A stretch of 7,430 nucleotides of DNA from Clostridium sp. CAG:609 (GTDB lineage: Bacteria > Bacillota_I > Bacilli_A > RF39 > UBA660), in NCBI GenBank assembly GCA_000438075.1, contig FR903514.1, positions 1 to 7,430 on the forward strand. The letters run 5' to 3'. The notes under the pieces are model-generated. The model was not told where the DNA came from and searched no databases. It worked only from the letters and a program-made list of their open reading frames with translations. Positions 1 to 5,735 of this stretch are shown here, piece by piece. The number at the start of each line of letters is the position of its first letter. Within the stretch, counting starts at the first letter, position 1. Position numbers and translations under genes: made by a program.

Positions 1-279
1 GATAAGTGGACATTAGTAGGTACGAATAGTGATGCATCAAAAGATTATAGAGCAGCCACAAGTGTCAATTGGATGTACATGGGGCTAATAGAATGGACTA
101 TTTCCCGTAATGCGGGCTATTCGAACAATGCGTTCTTTGTGTATGACACTGGTTACGTGAACAACTACCTTGTTGGCTACAATGCGTACGGGGTTCGGCC
201 AGTCTTCAATCTCTCATCTTCTGTTAAATTTTCTTCAGGTGATGGTACTTCTAGTAATCCAATTAGATTGGAACTTTAA
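1..279 (+). CDS. C-terminal fragment of a probable extracellular GVRPVFNL-type (C-type-lectin-like/DUF6273-like) protein
   Basis: The reading frame is open from the first base to the TAA at 277-279, so this is the last 92 residues of a gene that starts outside the window. The methionines near positions 73 and 79 lie inside the frame and are not credible starts. The fragment carries WTISRNAGYSN, then a Tyr/Asn/Gly-rich stretch, then YGVRPVFNLSSSV and a tail with SSGDGTSSNPI. From family knowledge, a Trp-Ser...GVRP...L pattern near the C-terminus occurs in secreted or surface proteins of gut Firmicutes, some with a C-type-lectin-like fold and some reported as targets of diversity-generating retroelements. 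Assignment to that group is by pattern recall only. No signal peptide or anchor can be judged because the N-terminus is missing. G+C at 121-240 is about 43% by hand count, against about 22% at 361-420, and codons such as GCG, TCG and CGG are unlike the neighbouring genes. Confidence 0.7.
   Translation, partial: DKWTLVGTNSDASKDYRAATSVNWMYMGLIEWTISRNAGYSNNAFFVYDTGYVNNYLVGYNAYGVRPVFNLSSSVKFSSGDGTSSNPIRLEL
97..213 (+). other. Candidate variable region (DGR-like) at the 3' end of the partial gene
   Basis: Between the WTIS motif and the GVRPVFNL motif, most codons end in C or T (TAT, AAC, AAT, TTC, GAC, ACT, GGT, TAC, CTT, GTT, GGC). This is what adenine mutagenesis of AAY codons in a retroelement template would produce. 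The position, just before the C-terminus, and the higher G+C also fit. No template repeat or reverse transcriptase lies in the window, so this is an inference. Ordinary codon bias in a transferred gene family would look similar. Confidence 0.25.
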
Positions 280-324
280 AAATTATAATTATAAAAGTTA
301 TAAATGACACTTTTTTTTACTTGC

Positions 325-355
325 AGTAATAAGTAAATAGTATTTACTTATTACT
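325..355. repeat. Perfect 14-bp inverted repeat with 3-nt loop
   Basis: The left arm AGTAATAAGTAAAT (325-338) and right arm ATTTACTTATTACT (342-355) are exact reverse complements around the loop AGT. A run of eight T lies upstream (311-318) and a TAGTTTTT stretch follows. It could be a weak, AT-rich terminator for the upstream partial gene. It could also be the hairpin often found just downstream of DGR variable regions. The right arm contains the proposed -35 box of the nfeD promoter, so the structure may also affect initiation there. Confidence 0.75.
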
Positions 356-371
356 TAGTTTTTGATAAAAT
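343..371 (+). promoter_or_regulatory. Probable sigma-A promoter of the nfeD-SPFH operon
   Basis: A -35-like TTTACT (343-348) is followed after 17 bp by a -10-like TAAAAT (366-371), placing the transcript start near 378, shortly before the nfeD ribosome-binding site. The -35 matches four of six consensus bases and is the same hexamer proposed for the mraZ promoter. In AT-rich DNA such matches arise easily, so the call is moderate. Confidence 0.4.
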
Positions 372-393
372 AATGGTAAGAAAGGAAGTAATT

Positions 394-816
394 ATGAATT
401 GGATATTTTGGTTAATACTTGTTATTATATTATCTGTATTAGAAGCTGTTACTGTTAATTTGGTTTCTATTTGGTTTGTTATAAGTGGTATAATTACAAT
501 GATTTTATCATTTATTATAACAGATACAGCAGTTTTATCTAGTATATTTGTTATACTTGGTATATTGTTTTTAATCATAACTAGACCTATTGTTGCTAAG
601 TTAAGAAATAGTAGTAATGATAAAACTAATTTAGATAGAATAATTGGTATGGAAGGTGTTGTTACTTTAGACATTACTAAAAATAGTGTTGGTGAAGTGA
701 AAGTTGATGGAAAAAGATGGAGTGCTGTATGTAAGAAGAAATGTTTAAAAGGTGATACAGTTATAGTGGAAGCAATTGATGGTGTTAAATTAATAGTTAA
801 GAAGGAGAGTGATTAG
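394..816 (+). CDS. Short NfeD-family membrane protein (NfeD1b type)
   Basis: The 140-residue product has three probable membrane segments (about residues 3-21, 25-44 and 48-68). A soluble C-terminal domain of about 60 residues follows, with the NfeD OB-fold pattern GMEGVV...GEVKVDGKRWSAV...GDTVIVEAIDGVKLIVK. It lacks the ClpP-like serine protease domain of long NfeD proteins. NfeD proteins partner SPFH/stomatin proteins in the membrane, and the next gene is exactly that; the NfeD soluble domain is thought to bind or regulate the SPFH partner. The start at 394 is chosen over the in-frame ATG at 373 because AAAGGAAG (381-388) sits at normal distance before it and the first membrane helix begins at once. 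The stop lies two bases before the next gene. The family is clear; the physiological role (membrane organisation, stress) is from family knowledge. Confidence 0.88.
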   Translation: MNWIFWLILVIILSVLEAVTVNLVSIWFVISGIITMILSFIITDTAVLSSIFVILGILFLIITRPIVAKLRNSSNDKTNLDRIIGMEGVVTLDITKNSVGEVKVDGKRWSAVCKKKCLKGDTVIVEAIDGVKLIVKKESD

Positions 817-818
817 TT

Positions 819-1718
819 ATGCCAGGAATTTTAGTTGCAATATTAGTTATTATTATAGTTTTGATTATCCCAAATATAAAGATTGTACCTCAATCAATGT
901 GTTATGTTATTGAAAGATTAGGTTCATATTATACAACATGGGAACATGGACCACATTTTAAAATACCTTTTATAGATTCTATATCTAATAAGGTTACATT
1001 AAAAGAAATAGTTAAAGATTTTGCACCACAACCAGTTATTACTAAAGATAATGTTACAATGCAAATTGATACAGTTGTATATTTTCAAATAACTGATGCA
1101 AAACTTTATACTTATGGTGTTGATTATCCAATTAGTGCTATTGAGTCTTTAACTGCAACAACACTTAGAAATATTATTGGAGAACTTGAACTTGATCAAA
1201 CTTTAACTAGTAGAGATATTATTAATACTAAAATGAGAGCAATATTAGATGAAGCAACAGACCCATGGGGTATTAAAGTTAATAGAGTGGAAGTTAAAAA
1301 TATTTTACCACCTAGAGATATTCAAGATGCAATGGAAAAACAAATGCGTGCTGAACGTGAAAGAAGAGAAAAAATACTTCAAGCAGAAGGGGAAAAGAAA
1401 TCAAGTATTTTAATTGCTGAAGGTGAAAAAGAAAGTGCTATTTTAAGAGCTGAAGCACAAATGATGAGTCAAATTAAAATAGCTGAAGGTAAAGCTGAAG
1501 CATTGTTAAAATTAAAACAAGCAGAAGCTGATGGTATTAAGTTATTAAAAGAAGCTAAAGCAGATGATGCTGTACTTCGTTTAAAATCTTTTGAAGCTTT
1601 AGAAAGTGTTGCTAATGGGAAATCAACAAAAATTATTATTCCATCAGAATTATCTGGTATTGCAACATTTGGTACTACTTTAAAAGAAGTTATGAAGGAT
1701 GATAAGAAGACTAAGTAA
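819..1718 (+). CDS. SPFH/stomatin-family membrane protein (QmcA-like)
   Basis: The 299-residue protein starts with a hydrophobic segment (about residues 3-20) followed by an SPFH/band-7 domain. That domain includes ERLGSYYTTWEHGPHFKIPF, the block PVITKDNVTMQIDTVVYFQI, and the helical AMEKQMRAERERREK region typical of stomatin/YbbK (QmcA) proteins. Residues about 165-245 form an Ala/Glu/Lys-rich coiled coil with repeated AEGE/AEA units, which in this family drives oligomerisation. A short C-terminal domain ends in a charged tail. Members form large membrane-bound oligomers and organise membrane microdomains or regulate membrane proteases. The gene is co-transcribed with the NfeD gene just upstream; AAGGAG (802-807) precedes the start by 11 bases. 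The length is usual for the family. It is not a flotillin (shorter, and no flotillin C-terminal region). The specific physiological role is unknown. Confidence 0.92.
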   Translation: MPGILVAILVIIIVLIIPNIKIVPQSMCYVIERLGSYYTTWEHGPHFKIPFIDSISNKVTLKEIVKDFAPQPVITKDNVTMQIDTVVYFQITDAKLYTYGVDYPISAIESLTATTLRNIIGELELDQTLTSRDIINTKMRAILDEATDPWGIKVNRVEVKNILPPRDIQDAMEKQMRAERERREKILQAEGEKKSSILIAEGEKESAILRAEAQMMSQIKIAEGKAEALLKLKQAEADGIKLLKEAKADDAVLRLKSFEALESVANGKSTKIIIPSELSGIATFGTTLKEVMKDDKKTK

Positions 1719-1730
1719 TTAGTCTTTTTT
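1707..1730 (+). terminator. Rho-independent terminator of the nfeD-SPFH operon
   Basis: The stem AAGACTAA (1707-1714) pairs perfectly with TTAGTCTT (1719-1726) around a GTAA loop, and the T-run continues to 1730. The 5' arm lies in the last codons of the SPFH gene and the loop contains its stop codon, a compact arrangement. It separates this operon from the division cluster that follows. Confidence 0.75.
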
Positions 1731-1810
1731 AATGTAATACATGATTTAATTTGAATTAAGAAATTTGTTTGTAAAGATGTGTAAAATTTATGAAAAGTGA
1801 ATACTAAATG

Positions 1811-1839
1811 TTTACTTTTTTTTATTTGTTTGGTAACAT
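1811..1839 (+). promoter_or_regulatory. Probable promoter of the mraZ division operon
   Basis: A -35-like TTTACT (1811-1816) and a -10-like TAACAT (1834-1839) are separated by 17 bp. A TG at 1831-1832 makes an extended -10 (TGG-TAACAT). The predicted transcript start near 1846 lies a few bases before the first MraZ box, so bound MraZ would block early transcription. The placement supports the call, though the hexamers are not perfect. Confidence 0.5.
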
Positions 1840-1847
1840 ATTAGTAG

Positions 1848-1877
1848 ACAGTGGTAGTCTGTGGGAGAAAGTGGGGG
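1848..1877 (+). promoter_or_regulatory. MraZ operator: three GTGG boxes at 10-bp spacing
   Basis: GTGG occurs at 1851, 1861 and 1871, exactly one helical turn apart: ACAGTGGTAG, TCTGTGGGAG, AAAGTGGGGG. This matches the known MraZ operator architecture of three or more G-rich repeats at 10-bp period upstream of mraZ, and the third copy fits the AAAGTG-type box described in Mollicutes. The boxes lie between the proposed promoter and the mraZ start, as expected for autoregulation of the operon. The third box overlaps the G-rich ribosome-binding region. Confidence 0.88.
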
Positions 1878-1882
1878 ATAAT

Positions 1883-2323
1883 ATGTTACTGGGTGAATTT
1901 CATCATAATATAGATGAAAAGAATAGACTAGTTATTCCAACTAAACTTCGTGAGGAATTAGGAAGTAATTTTGTAATTGCTCGTGGTATTGAAAAATGTT
2001 TATATGTTTATTCAATGGTCGAATGGGAAAAATTAGTTAATAAGCTTAATACTCTACCTTTCACAAAAAAAGTCACTCGGACCTTCACACGATTTTTATA
2101 CTCTGGAGCCACTGTGGGTGAGTTCGACAAAAATGGTCGAATAAGTATTGCCTCCCCATTGGTTAGCTACGCCGGTTTAGATAAAGAATGTATTGTAATC
2201 GGCGTTGGTGACCATCTAGAAATTTGGAATAGTGTTAAATTTAATGAGAATTTTTTAGAAAATAGTGATATAATAGATACTATTGCAGAAAAATTGTTTA
2301 TAGGTGATGAAGATGCATTATAG
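1883..2323 (+). CDS. mraZ: MraZ transcriptional regulator of the division/cell wall operon
   Basis: The 146-residue protein has the two tandem AbrB-like half domains of MraZ. The first is LLGEFHHNIDEKNRLVIPTK near the start; the second is FDKNGRISI near residues 100-108. The family signature LPFTKKVTRTFTRFLYSGAT joins them, and HLEIW follows in the second. MraZ forms ring-shaped oligomers that bind the G-rich repeats in its own leader and control the dcw operon. The start at 1883 is chosen because the protein then begins as the family does; the frame stays open upstream to 1808, but that stretch holds the promoter and operator. The G-rich GTGGGGGAT (1871-1879) is the likely, atypical ribosome-binding site. 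The second domain has Ala-Ser where IP often follows RI.I. Codon use and G+C in the middle of the gene (about 2080-2220) differ sharply from both ends. The 3' end overlaps rsmH. Confidence 0.95.
   Translation: MLLGEFHHNIDEKNRLVIPTKLREELGSNFVIARGIEKCLYVYSMVEWEKLVNKLNTLPFTKKVTRTFTRFLYSGATVGEFDKNGRISIASPLVSYAGLDKECIVIGVGDHLEIWNSVKFNENFLENSDIIDTIAEKLFIGDEDAL
2302..2307 (+). promoter_or_regulatory. Ribosome-binding site that sets the rsmH start
   Basis: AGGTGA lies five bases before the ATG at 2313, inside the end of mraZ. It favours 2313 over the in-frame GTG at 2304 and ATG at 2307, both of which overlap or touch it. The 11-base overlap with mraZ suggests translational coupling. Confidence 0.7.
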
Positions 2324-3221
2324 TGTTTTAAAAAAAGAATTGATTGAAAGTTTAAATATTGTTCCTGATGGTGTGTATATTGATTGTACGATTGGTTATG
2401 CTGGGGATGCAAAAGAAATTTTAAAAAGAATTCCAAATGGTTTTTTATATGGGTTTGATCAAGATGAAAGGGCAGTTAGTTATTCAACTGATGTTTTAAA
2501 GAAAATCGGAAGTAACTTTAAAATATTTAATACTAACTTTGTTAATTTAGAAGATACATTAGATAGTGAGAATATTTTATTAGTTGATGGAATTATATTT
2601 GATTTAGGTTTTTCTTCACCTCAGATTGATGATGAAGAACGTGGTTTTTCATTTATGCATGATGGACCCATTGATATGAGAATGTCTAGTAGTGGAAAAA
2701 GTGCAAAAGATGTAATTGATAATTATAGTGAAGAAAAATTAACGGAAATATTTTTTAAATATGGAGAAGAGAAGCTAAGTAAAGTAATTGCTCGTGGTAT
2801 AAAGAAAAGTAAGAATATTAATACTACCTTGGAATTAGTTGATGTAATTAAAAGAAGTGTTGGTTCAAATTACTTTTATAAACAGCATCCGGAAAGAAAG
2901 ATATTTCAAGCTCTAAGGATTGAAGTTAATGATGAACTTGGTGTTTTAGAAAGTGTCTTACCAGTTGCAATAAAGCACTTAAAAAAAGGCGGAAGATTAT
3001 CTGTTATTACATTTCATTCTTTAGAAGATAGAATAGTTAAAAATATATTTAAAAAATATAGTGAAGTAGATGAACTTGTTAGTGGTTTAAAAGATATACC
3101 TAAAGAGTATCAACCATTAATTAAGTTAGTTAATAAAAAGCCTATTCTTCCAAGTGAAGAAGAACTACTTGAAAATTCAAGAAGTAGAAGTGCTAAATTA
3201 AGAATAATTGAAAGGATATGA
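2313..3221 (+). CDS. rsmH: 16S rRNA (cytosine-1402-N4)-methyltransferase RsmH
   Basis: RsmH (MraW) transfers a methyl group from S-adenosylmethionine to N4 of C1402 in the decoding centre of 16S rRNA. The 302-residue product begins MHYSVLKKELI as in the family. It carries GVYIDCTIG (residues 20-28), GFDQDERAV (47-55), FDLGFSSPQID (96-106), RGFSF followed by GPIDMRM, HPERKIFQALRIEVNDELG, and TFHSLEDRIVK near the C-terminus, ending in NSRSRSAKLRIIER. Length is close to the usual 310. Oddity: the SAM-binding loop, normally close to GxGGHS, reads GYAGDA (residues 28-33), losing the usual Gly, His and Ser. The other motifs are intact, so I expect an active enzyme, but this is not certain. It overlaps mraZ by 11 bases and is followed at once by ftsL. 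Confidence 0.95.
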   Translation: MHYSVLKKELIESLNIVPDGVYIDCTIGYAGDAKEILKRIPNGFLYGFDQDERAVSYSTDVLKKIGSNFKIFNTNFVNLEDTLDSENILLVDGIIFDLGFSSPQIDDEERGFSFMHDGPIDMRMSSSGKSAKDVIDNYSEEKLTEIFFKYGEEKLSKVIARGIKKSKNINTTLELVDVIKRSVGSNYFYKQHPERKIFQALRIEVNDELGVLESVLPVAIKHLKKGGRLSVITFHSLEDRIVKNIFKKYSEVDELVSGLKDIPKEYQPLIKLVNKKPILPSEEELLENSRSRSAKLRIIERI

Positions 3222-3225
3222 TTAT

Positions 3226-3522
3226 ATGGCTAAAAAGGGGAAAAAGGTTAAATTGTTAAAGGGTGAAAAAATGATGTATACATTATTACTTGTGTTAATT
3301 GTTGCTATTCCACTTTTTAATGTTTATACATCATCATTGTTATCTGAAACAAATAATGAAGTTGAAAAAATTAGAAAAAATATTGAAAGGCAAGAGCTTG
3401 TTAATCAAGGATTATCAATGCAAATTGATGAGCTTGCTAGTTTAGAAAATATTCAAAATGTTGCAGATAATTTTGGACTTTCTTATAATAATAGTAATAT
3501 AAAGTCTGTTGGGGAAAAATAA
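3226..3522 (+). CDS. ftsL: FtsL-like septum-formation membrane protein
   Basis: This 98-residue bitopic protein has a Lys-rich cytoplasmic N-terminus (about 1-15) and one membrane helix (about 18-38, LLLVLIVAIPLFNVY). An external helical region follows (about 40-75, NEVEKIRKNIERQELVNQGL) that should form a coiled coil, then a short tail with ENIQNVADNFGL, a pattern usual in FtsL/DivIC-type proteins. FtsL pairs with DivIC/FtsB and activates the septal synthase. Sequence conservation is weak in this family, so the name rests on topology and on its place between rsmH and the division PBP, the normal ftsL position. The start at 3226 is chosen over the upstream TTG at 3208 because AAAGGA (3211-3216) lies nine bases before it. 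The stop is fused to the next ribosome-binding site (TAAGGAG). Confidence 0.82.
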   Translation: MAKKGKKVKLLKGEKMMYTLLLVLIVAIPLFNVYTSSLLSETNNEVEKIRKNIERQELVNQGLSMQIDELASLENIQNVADNFGLSYNNSNIKSVGEK

Positions 3523-3535
3523 GGAGAAATGATTT

Positions 3536-5623
3536 ATGAAGAAAAGAGTTACAGTTAAAATATCTAAAATAGTTATTTTAATTGTGGCTTTTTTATTTGT
3601 AGCAATTATTGGTAAACTTAGTTATGTTGTATTGAGCGATAAAGTTGATGGGATTAATTTACAAGAAAAAGCATCCAGTATAGCCACTACAAAAAAGACA
3701 CTTTATGCAGATAGAGGTAATATATATGATGTTAATGGAGAAGAGCTTGCTAGTACAGTTAATGCATATACCGTTATTGCATATTTAAATTCTAATAAAA
3801 CTAATGTTAAAGATAAAGATTATACAGCTGAAGTGTTAGCACCAATACTTAATATGACTAAAGAGAAATTACTTGAGTTACTTAATAAAAATTTATATCA
3901 GGTGGAGCTTAGACCTGGGGGGTTAAATATAAGTGAAGTAGTTAAAGCAAAAATTGAAAAGTTAGAGTTACCTGGTATTGATTTTATTAAAAATAGTAAG
4001 AAAAGATATTATAGTAAATCGACATTTGCATCATATATAGTTGGTTATGCCAGGATGGATGATGAAGGAAAATTAATTGGAGAACTTGGAGTTGAAGGTT
4101 ATTATGATGATATATTATCTGGAGTGAATGGTTATACAAAATACTTAAAATATACATCAAGTAATTATAAGATTCCAAATACACCGGAGGATACTAAAAA
4201 AGCAAAAGATGGTTCATCAATTTATTTAACAATTGATTCTAATATTCAGCTTATTGCGGAGAAAGCTGTTTCTTCGATGCAAGAGAAATTTAATACAGAA
4301 TGGGCAGTATTTTCTGTAATGGATGCAAGTACTGGTGCAATTGTTGCAAGTGCTACGAATCCTAATTTTAATCCGAATGACACAAATACAATAAAAGAAT
4401 ATATGAATCCTTTGATAAGTTATCAATATGAACCTGGATCTGTTATGAAGATATTTTCGTTTGCATCAGCAATTGAAGAAGGTAAATATAAAGGCGATGA
4501 ATTATTTACATCGGGTTCTTATACATTAGATGATGGAACAGTTATTAGAGATTCAGAAAGAAGAGGATGGGGTACTATTTCTTTTGATGAAGGTTTTGCT
4601 AGATCTAGTAATGTTGCAGCAACAACGCTTGCTTTAAGACTAGGTGTTGATAAATTATCTGATTATTATAGTAATTTAGGTTTTGGCAAGAAAACAGAGA
4701 TTGAACTTTCTAATGAAGCAGTAGGTGATACTGAGATAACTTATCAATCTGAACTGGCAACTGCATCTTTTGGTCAAGGGGTTTCTGTTACAGCAATTCA
4801 AATGCTTCAGGCTTTAAGTGCAATGACTAATGATGGAGTTGTTATAAAACCATATGTTGTTGATAAAATAGTTGATCAAGATGATAATGTCACTTATAAA
4901 GGTGGTAGAGTTGTTGTAGATAAGGTTTATTCAAGTAATACTGTTAGTAAGATGCATGAGCTTATGAAAAAAGTTGTTGAAATAAATAAAGTATGGAATG
5001 TATCTAATGTAAATGTAATGGGTAAAACTGGTACTGCACAAATTGCATCACCAAAGGGTGGTTACTTAGATGGTACCTATGATTATATTAAGTCATTTGC
5101 AGGTATAATTCCTAGTGATAATCCAAAATACATTATATATGTTGTTGGAAAGAAACCTGAAACTAATTTAGGTTCTTGGGCTAAAGTTATAACTACTGCA
5201 ATTGAAGAAATTGCATCATATGCTAAGTTAACTGAATCTAAGAGTGATGCTGATTTAACTAAGTTAATTGATTTAAATAATTATATAAGTCGTGAAGTTG
5301 AAAAAAGTGTAATTGATTTAGAACAAAATAAATTAAAAGTTATTGTTATTGGTAATGGCAAATATGTTATTAATCAATATCCTTTGAAAGGAAAAAAGGT
5401 TCTTGCTGATAGTAAAGTTTTTCTTCTTAGTAATGGTTTAGAGTTTAAAATGGAAGATATGACTGGTTGGAGTATAAATGATGTTAAGACTTATACTGAA
5501 TTACTTGGCATTAAGCTTGAATATAATGGATATGGATATGTAACTAGTCAAAGTATTGATGTTGGTACGGTGTTAGATACAAGTAATATGGTGTTAAGCG
5601 TAACTTTAGAAAATAAGACTTAG
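3536..5623 (+). CDS. Class B penicillin-binding protein with PASTA domains (division transpeptidase, PBP2B/FtsI type)
   Basis: The 695-residue product is a monofunctional D,D-transpeptidase that crosslinks septal peptidoglycan. In order, it shows an N-terminal membrane anchor (about residues 10-32) and the dimerisation/pedestal motif RGNIYDVNGEELAS from R60. GELGVEGYYDDILSG (182-196) and the MDASTGAIVASATNP block follow. The transpeptidase has the active-site S302-V-M-K305, the S357-S-N359 motif and K497-T-G499 with TAQ. Two degenerate C-terminal PASTA domains (about 583-638 and 639-693) end the protein. All catalytic motifs are present. Length is near that of Bacillus subtilis PBP2B (pbpB), whose locus also follows ftsL. 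SpoVD has related architecture, but the operon position favours the vegetative division enzyme. AAGGAG (3521-3526) sits nine bases before the start. The cluster stops here instead of continuing with mraY/murD as usual. Confidence 0.93.
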   Translation: MKKRVTVKISKIVILIVAFLFVAIIGKLSYVVLSDKVDGINLQEKASSIATTKKTLYADRGNIYDVNGEELASTVNAYTVIAYLNSNKTNVKDKDYTAEVLAPILNMTKEKLLELLNKNLYQVELRPGGLNISEVVKAKIEKLELPGIDFIKNSKKRYYSKSTFASYIVGYARMDDEGKLIGELGVEGYYDDILSGVNGYTKYLKYTSSNYKIPNTPEDTKKAKDGSSIYLTIDSNIQLIAEKAVSSMQEKFNTEWAVFSVMDASTGAIVASATNPNFNPNDTNTIKEYMNPLISYQYEPGSVMKIFSFASAIEEGKYKGDELFTSGSYTLDDGTVIRDSERRGWGTISFDEGFARSSNVAATTLALRLGVDKLSDYYSNLGFGKKTEIELSNEAVGDTEITYQSELATASFGQGVSVTAIQMLQALSAMTNDGVVIKPYVVDKIVDQDDNVTYKGGRVVVDKVYSSNTVSKMHELMKKVVEINKVWNVSNVNVMGKTGTAQIASPKGGYLDGTYDYIKSFAGIIPSDNPKYIIYVVGKKPETNLGSWAKVITTAIEEIASYAKLTESKSDADLTKLIDLNNYISREVEKSVIDLEQNKLKVIVIGNGKYVINQYPLKGKKVLADSKVFLLSNGLEFKMEDMTGWSINDVKTYTELLGIKLEYNGYGYVTSQSIDVGTVLDTSNMVLSVTLENKT

Positions 5624-5643
5624 AGATAGGTTTTATTTTTTTT
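5608..5643 (+). terminator. Probable Rho-independent terminator of the division operon
   Basis: AAAATAAGAC (5610-5619) pairs with GTTTTATTTT (5630-5639), with one G-U pair, around a 10-base loop that contains the pbp stop codon. The T-run continues to 5643. The stem is AT-rich and so of limited strength, but it lies just where one operon ends and the hrcA promoter begins. Confidence 0.5.
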
Positions 5644-5661
5644 GCAAAAAATTTTTAAAAA

Positions 5662-5689
5662 TTAGCAGTTCTATATTGACAAGTGCTAA
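5662..5689. promoter_or_regulatory. Degenerate second CIRCE-like operator over the -35 region
   Basis: TTAGCAGTT (5662-5670) and AAGTGCTAA (5681-5689) form an inverted repeat like CIRCE, with one mismatch between arms and a 10-bp instead of 9-bp spacer. The outer TTAGCA/TGCTAA hexamers are exact. It spans the -35 box (5676-5681), where HrcA binding would hinder polymerase. The altered spacer means affinity may be low. Confidence 0.45.
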
Positions 5690-5704
5690 TCATAGTATTA
5701 TAAT
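5676..5704 (+). promoter_or_regulatory. Consensus sigma-A promoter of hrcA-grpE-dnaK
   Basis: TTGACA (5676-5681) and TATAAT (5699-5704) are both perfect hexamers with the optimal 17-bp spacer. An A/T tract at 5641-5661 could act as an UP element. Transcription would start near 5711, inside the downstream CIRCE. Such a strong promoter fits an operon controlled by repression and not by an alternative sigma factor. Confidence 0.92.
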
Positions 5705-5708
5705 GTTA

Positions 5709-5735
5709 TTAGCACTAAAGAAAGAGTAGTGCTAA
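5709..5735. promoter_or_regulatory. CIRCE operator (HrcA binding site)
   Basis: TTAGCACTA-N9-TAGTGCTAA is a perfect 9-9-9 inverted repeat. It matches the CIRCE consensus TTAGCACTC-N9-GAGTGCTAA except for a compensating change of the innermost pair to A/T. It covers the predicted transcript start and ends a few bases before the hrcA ribosome-binding site. HrcA bound here represses the operon at normal temperature; heat or unfolded protein load lifts repression through the GroEL link known for this regulon. Confidence 0.95.

Noticed and set aside
373..393. Upstream ATG for the NfeD gene
   Set aside because: It overlaps the predicted -10 and start region and has no ribosome-binding site, whereas the ATG at 394 has AAAGGAAG at the right distance.
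351..674. Minus-strand open frame of about 107 codons opposite nfeD
   Set aside because: It mirrors the real gene, has low-complexity Ile/Thr/Asn composition and begins in the inverted repeat. It has no recognisable family or start signal.
1794..1799. AAAGTG upstream of the mraZ promoter as a fourth MraZ box
   Set aside because: It is followed by A, not G or T, and is not in 10-bp phase or close to the three clustered boxes, so chance is the simpler explanation.
1808..1882. In-frame 25-codon extension upstream of MraZ
   Set aside because: MraZ homologues begin at the ATG at 1883. The extension has no good ribosome-binding site and coincides with the promoter and the three MraZ boxes.
2167..2436. 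Minus-strand open frame across the mraZ-rsmH junction
   Set aside because: It is antisense to two well-conserved genes, and its translation (rich in His, Gln, Asn and Ser) looks like a shadow frame.
3219..3233. Reading TGA as tryptophan (Mycoplasma-type code)
   Set aside because: Tryptophans are TGG wherever checked, no gene contains in-frame TGA, and rsmH ends naturally at TGA right after its conserved C-terminal motif.
3987..4426. Two minus-strand open frames opposite the PBP gene
   Set aside because: Both are biased antisense shadows of a conserved coding region, without start signals or recognisable domains.
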